From Deltaproteobacteria bacterium (lineage in GTDB: Bacteria > Bdellovibrionota > JACOXK01 > 2-02-FULL-40-11): 7,471 nucleotides of DNA. The notes beneath the pieces were generated by a model that did not search any database, was not told the DNA's origin, and worked only from the letters and a program-made list of their open reading frames with translations. Below are positions 6,521-7,471 of this stretch, one piece after another. The first letter of the stretch is position 1; the number at the start of each line of letters is the position of its first letter. The stretch covers positions 1-7,471 of the forward strand of contig JACPST010000179.1 of the NCBI GenBank assembly GCA_016193165.1. The letters run 5' to 3'. The position numbers and the translations under genes were made by a program.

Positions 6521-6536
6521 TGCAAGAGATGTGCCA
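6521..6536 (-). promoter_or_regulatory. Sigma-54 (-24/-12) promoter of the histidine kinase/response regulator operon
   Basis: On the minus strand TGGCACATCTCTTGCA is a full match to the sigma-54 consensus, with GG and GC ten bases apart. It is identical at 14 of 16 positions to the promoter at 292-307. Transcription would start near 6510, giving a leader of about 30 bases before the GTG at 6480. No competing sigma-70 promoter is evident between it and the GTG, so the three-gene operon probably depends on sigma-54 and an unlinked activator. Confidence 0.88.
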
Positions 6537-6736
6537 GAAATAGATTAAAAAATAAGCGTAATTTTAAAGTAAAATCAGGCTGTTATATGTATGGCCAAAC
6601 TTATATTACTAAAAATAGGAATAAAAAGCGTCAATTTACTGGGCGCTGTTTACACCTGAGTCAATATAAAATGATTACGGGAAGGAAAAACCATCGATTT
6701 ATTTTGTGGGCGTGTTCAATTTGGCCTGATTTTTAA

Positions 6737-6764
6737 TTGACGTGTTTTTTAAATGTGCTAAAAT
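6737..6764 (+). promoter_or_regulatory. Sigma-70-type promoter with extended -10 for the fibre-like secreted protein
   Basis: TTGACG (-35, 6737-6742) and TAAAAT (-10, 6759-6764) are separated by 16 bases. TGC immediately before the -10 box supplies an extended -10 element. Transcription would start near 6771, about 33 bases ahead of the apparent ATT start. The ATG at 6763 lies inside the -10 region and meets a stop after two codons, so it is not a start. Confidence 0.65.
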
Positions 6765-6803
6765 GAGTTAGCTGCAGTTTTAAATTGTTATCAACAACCG
6801 TAA

Positions 6804-7471
6804 ATTCGAAAGCGCTCTAGCATTATAGCAGTAATTATTTTAAGTATTTCAATTCTGGGTGCGGTGCGGGCATACGCGCAAGCAGACTCAAACGATTTTT
6901 TTGACGATTTTAGACCTGAAGATGTTAGGATTAGTCCTGGCGGAACGCTTTTTATTTTAAGTGGAGCGACGTTAGATGTCCAATCCGGAGCGACGTTTAC
7001 TCAAGCATCCATGTTCATTAATAACGCATCAGATACCGCCGTGCAGGTTCAGGATGGTAGCGGAAGTAATGTCTTTGTGATTGATACCAATGGTAACGAG
7101 CAAGTCACCGTCTCAACTCCCACCAATAATGCAAATGCATTTACAGTTGAGAAGGCAGATGCTACTAGTGTTTTCAAGGTCAAGACATCTACAGAAAGTG
7201 TTACTATTAGACATTCTTTAACCCTGGGGACAGGGGGAACTCCGATTATTAATGTTGCTGCGGGAGCGGCAAATACCCTTCACATTTTTCCTCCAGGAGG
7301 TGGCGCCAAAGATAAAACGGTGATACTGCGGGGAAATCTATCTGTCTCTGGAGATTTCTTTAACCCAACCTTATTTGAGCTTCAATCCAATATGGCAACT
7401 CTGGAAAAGGACGTTTCAACCACAAATCAGCAGGTCACACATAAAATGAACGTTCTTTCCGCATTGGAAAA
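6804..7471 (+). CDS. Secreted repeat-rich fibre-like surface protein, 3' partial, apparent ATT start
   Basis: An open frame of 222 codons runs off the right edge. It begins after an in-frame TAA (6801-6803). Residues 1-25, read with ATT as initiator, form an excellent signal peptide: Arg-Lys-Arg, a hydrophobic core from Ile7 to Val21, then an AYA site with cleavage expected after Ala25. There is no in-frame ATG, GTG or TTG before the hydrophobic core, and the first GTG (6864) would destroy the signal peptide. The mature part is Gly/Ser/Thr/Asn-rich and beta-prone. It has an SGATL/SGATF duplication and two similar units of about 25 residues (79-104 and 112-136) of the pattern A-x-x-V-x-[5-7]-VFxVxT. 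From about 190 a regular heptad series (Met197, Leu200, Val204, Thr207, Val211, Lys214, Leu218) indicates a coiled coil. The layout suggests a trimeric fibre or adhesin on the cell surface, but the specific function is unknown. No Shine-Dalgarno sequence is visible. Confidence 0.75.
   Translation, partial: MRKRSSIIAVIILSISILGAVRAYAQADSNDFFDDFRPEDVRISPGGTLFILSGATLDVQSGATFTQASMFINNASDTAVQVQDGSGSNVFVIDTNGNEQVTVSTPTNNANAFTVEKADATSVFKVKTSTESVTIRHSLTLGTGGTPIINVAAGAANTLHIFPPGGGAKDKTVILRGNLSVSGDFFNPTLFELQSNMATLEKDVSTTNQQVTHKMNVLSALE
6963..6997 (+). repeat. Short direct repeat inside the fibre-like gene
   Basis: GGAGCGACGTT occurs at 6963-6973 and again at 6987-6997, 24 bases apart and in frame. It encodes the repeated SGAT(L/F) turns of the beta-rich region. 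The match at DNA level suggests a recent duplication or strong constraint on the repeat unit. Confidence 0.7.

Larger units (their letters stand above)
6481..6803. other. Divergent intergenic region without a convincing gene
   Basis: These 323 bases separate the leftward signalling operon from the rightward fibre-like gene. The left part holds the sigma-54 promoter and the kinase ribosome site, and the right end holds a sigma-70-type promoter. The AT-rich centre (about 6537-6736) would be the expected place for enhancer sites of the sigma-54 activator. There I see only a weak AGCG/CGCT inverted pair (about 6637-6657) and no coding sequence or structured RNA that I can support. Confidence 0.6.

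Noticed and set aside
6371..6736. Plus-strand open frame of 121 codons
   Set aside because: Its first third is antisense to the hybrid kinase, its start has no supporting signal, and the remainder crosses the sigma-54 promoter with a composition typical of chance AT-rich translation.
6587..6736. Possible small protein starting at ATG 6587 in the intergenic region
   Set aside because: It has no Shine-Dalgarno sequence, no promoter of its own and no recognisable motif. An overlapping 22-codon frame at 6591 is equally unsupported.

Overview
The window looks like chromosomal DNA of a Gram-negative bacterium, probably an uncultivated deltaproteobacterium-like lineage. The reasons are a compact 4.5S-type SRP RNA, textbook sigma-54 (-24/-12) promoters, NtrB/NtrC-type signalling genes, Sec-exported proteins and moderately AT-rich DNA. 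The lineage is an inference. No transposase, integrase, phage module or CRISPR array is visible.

Layout, left to right. (1) On the minus strand lies the SRP RNA gene (about 33-151) with its promoter, possibly leading into dnaX, of which only Met-Ser-Tyr would lie in the window. (2) On the plus strand, a secreted protein of unknown family (333-1208) sits directly behind a consensus sigma-54 promoter (292-307). (3) A tRNA-Ser(CGA) gene is on the minus strand (1240-1328). (4) On the plus strand is pepA (1381-2895), an M17 leucyl aminopeptidase whose sigma-70-type promoter ends so close to the ATG that the mRNA should be leaderless. (5) A tightly packed minus-strand three-gene operon runs from 6480 down to 2906: a sensorless hybrid histidine kinase with a C-terminal receiver, a PAS histidine kinase, and an NtrC-type response regulator. 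It is driven by a second near-identical sigma-54 promoter (6521-6536). (6) A 323-base divergent intergenic region follows. (7) On the plus strand, a secreted, repeat-rich, fibre-like protein runs off the right edge (6804 onward). It has a good sigma-70-type promoter but no ordinary start codon: the signal peptide appears to begin at an ATT.

The most interesting part is the signalling system. The response regulator keeps the receiver, Walker A, Walker B, arginine-finger region and Fis-type HTH, but the GAFTGA loop that contacts sigma-54 is deleted (about 13 residues missing), and so is most of the second sigma-54-contacting hairpin (about 10 residues missing). So an operon transcribed from a sigma-54 promoter encodes an NtrC-like protein that should not be able to activate sigma-54. 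It may work with sigma-70 RNA polymerase (as HupR or TyrR do), repress or compete, or modulate another enhancer-binding protein. The secreted-protein gene carries the same type of promoter (14 of 16 positions identical), so both units may belong to one sigma-54 regulon controlled by an activator encoded elsewhere.
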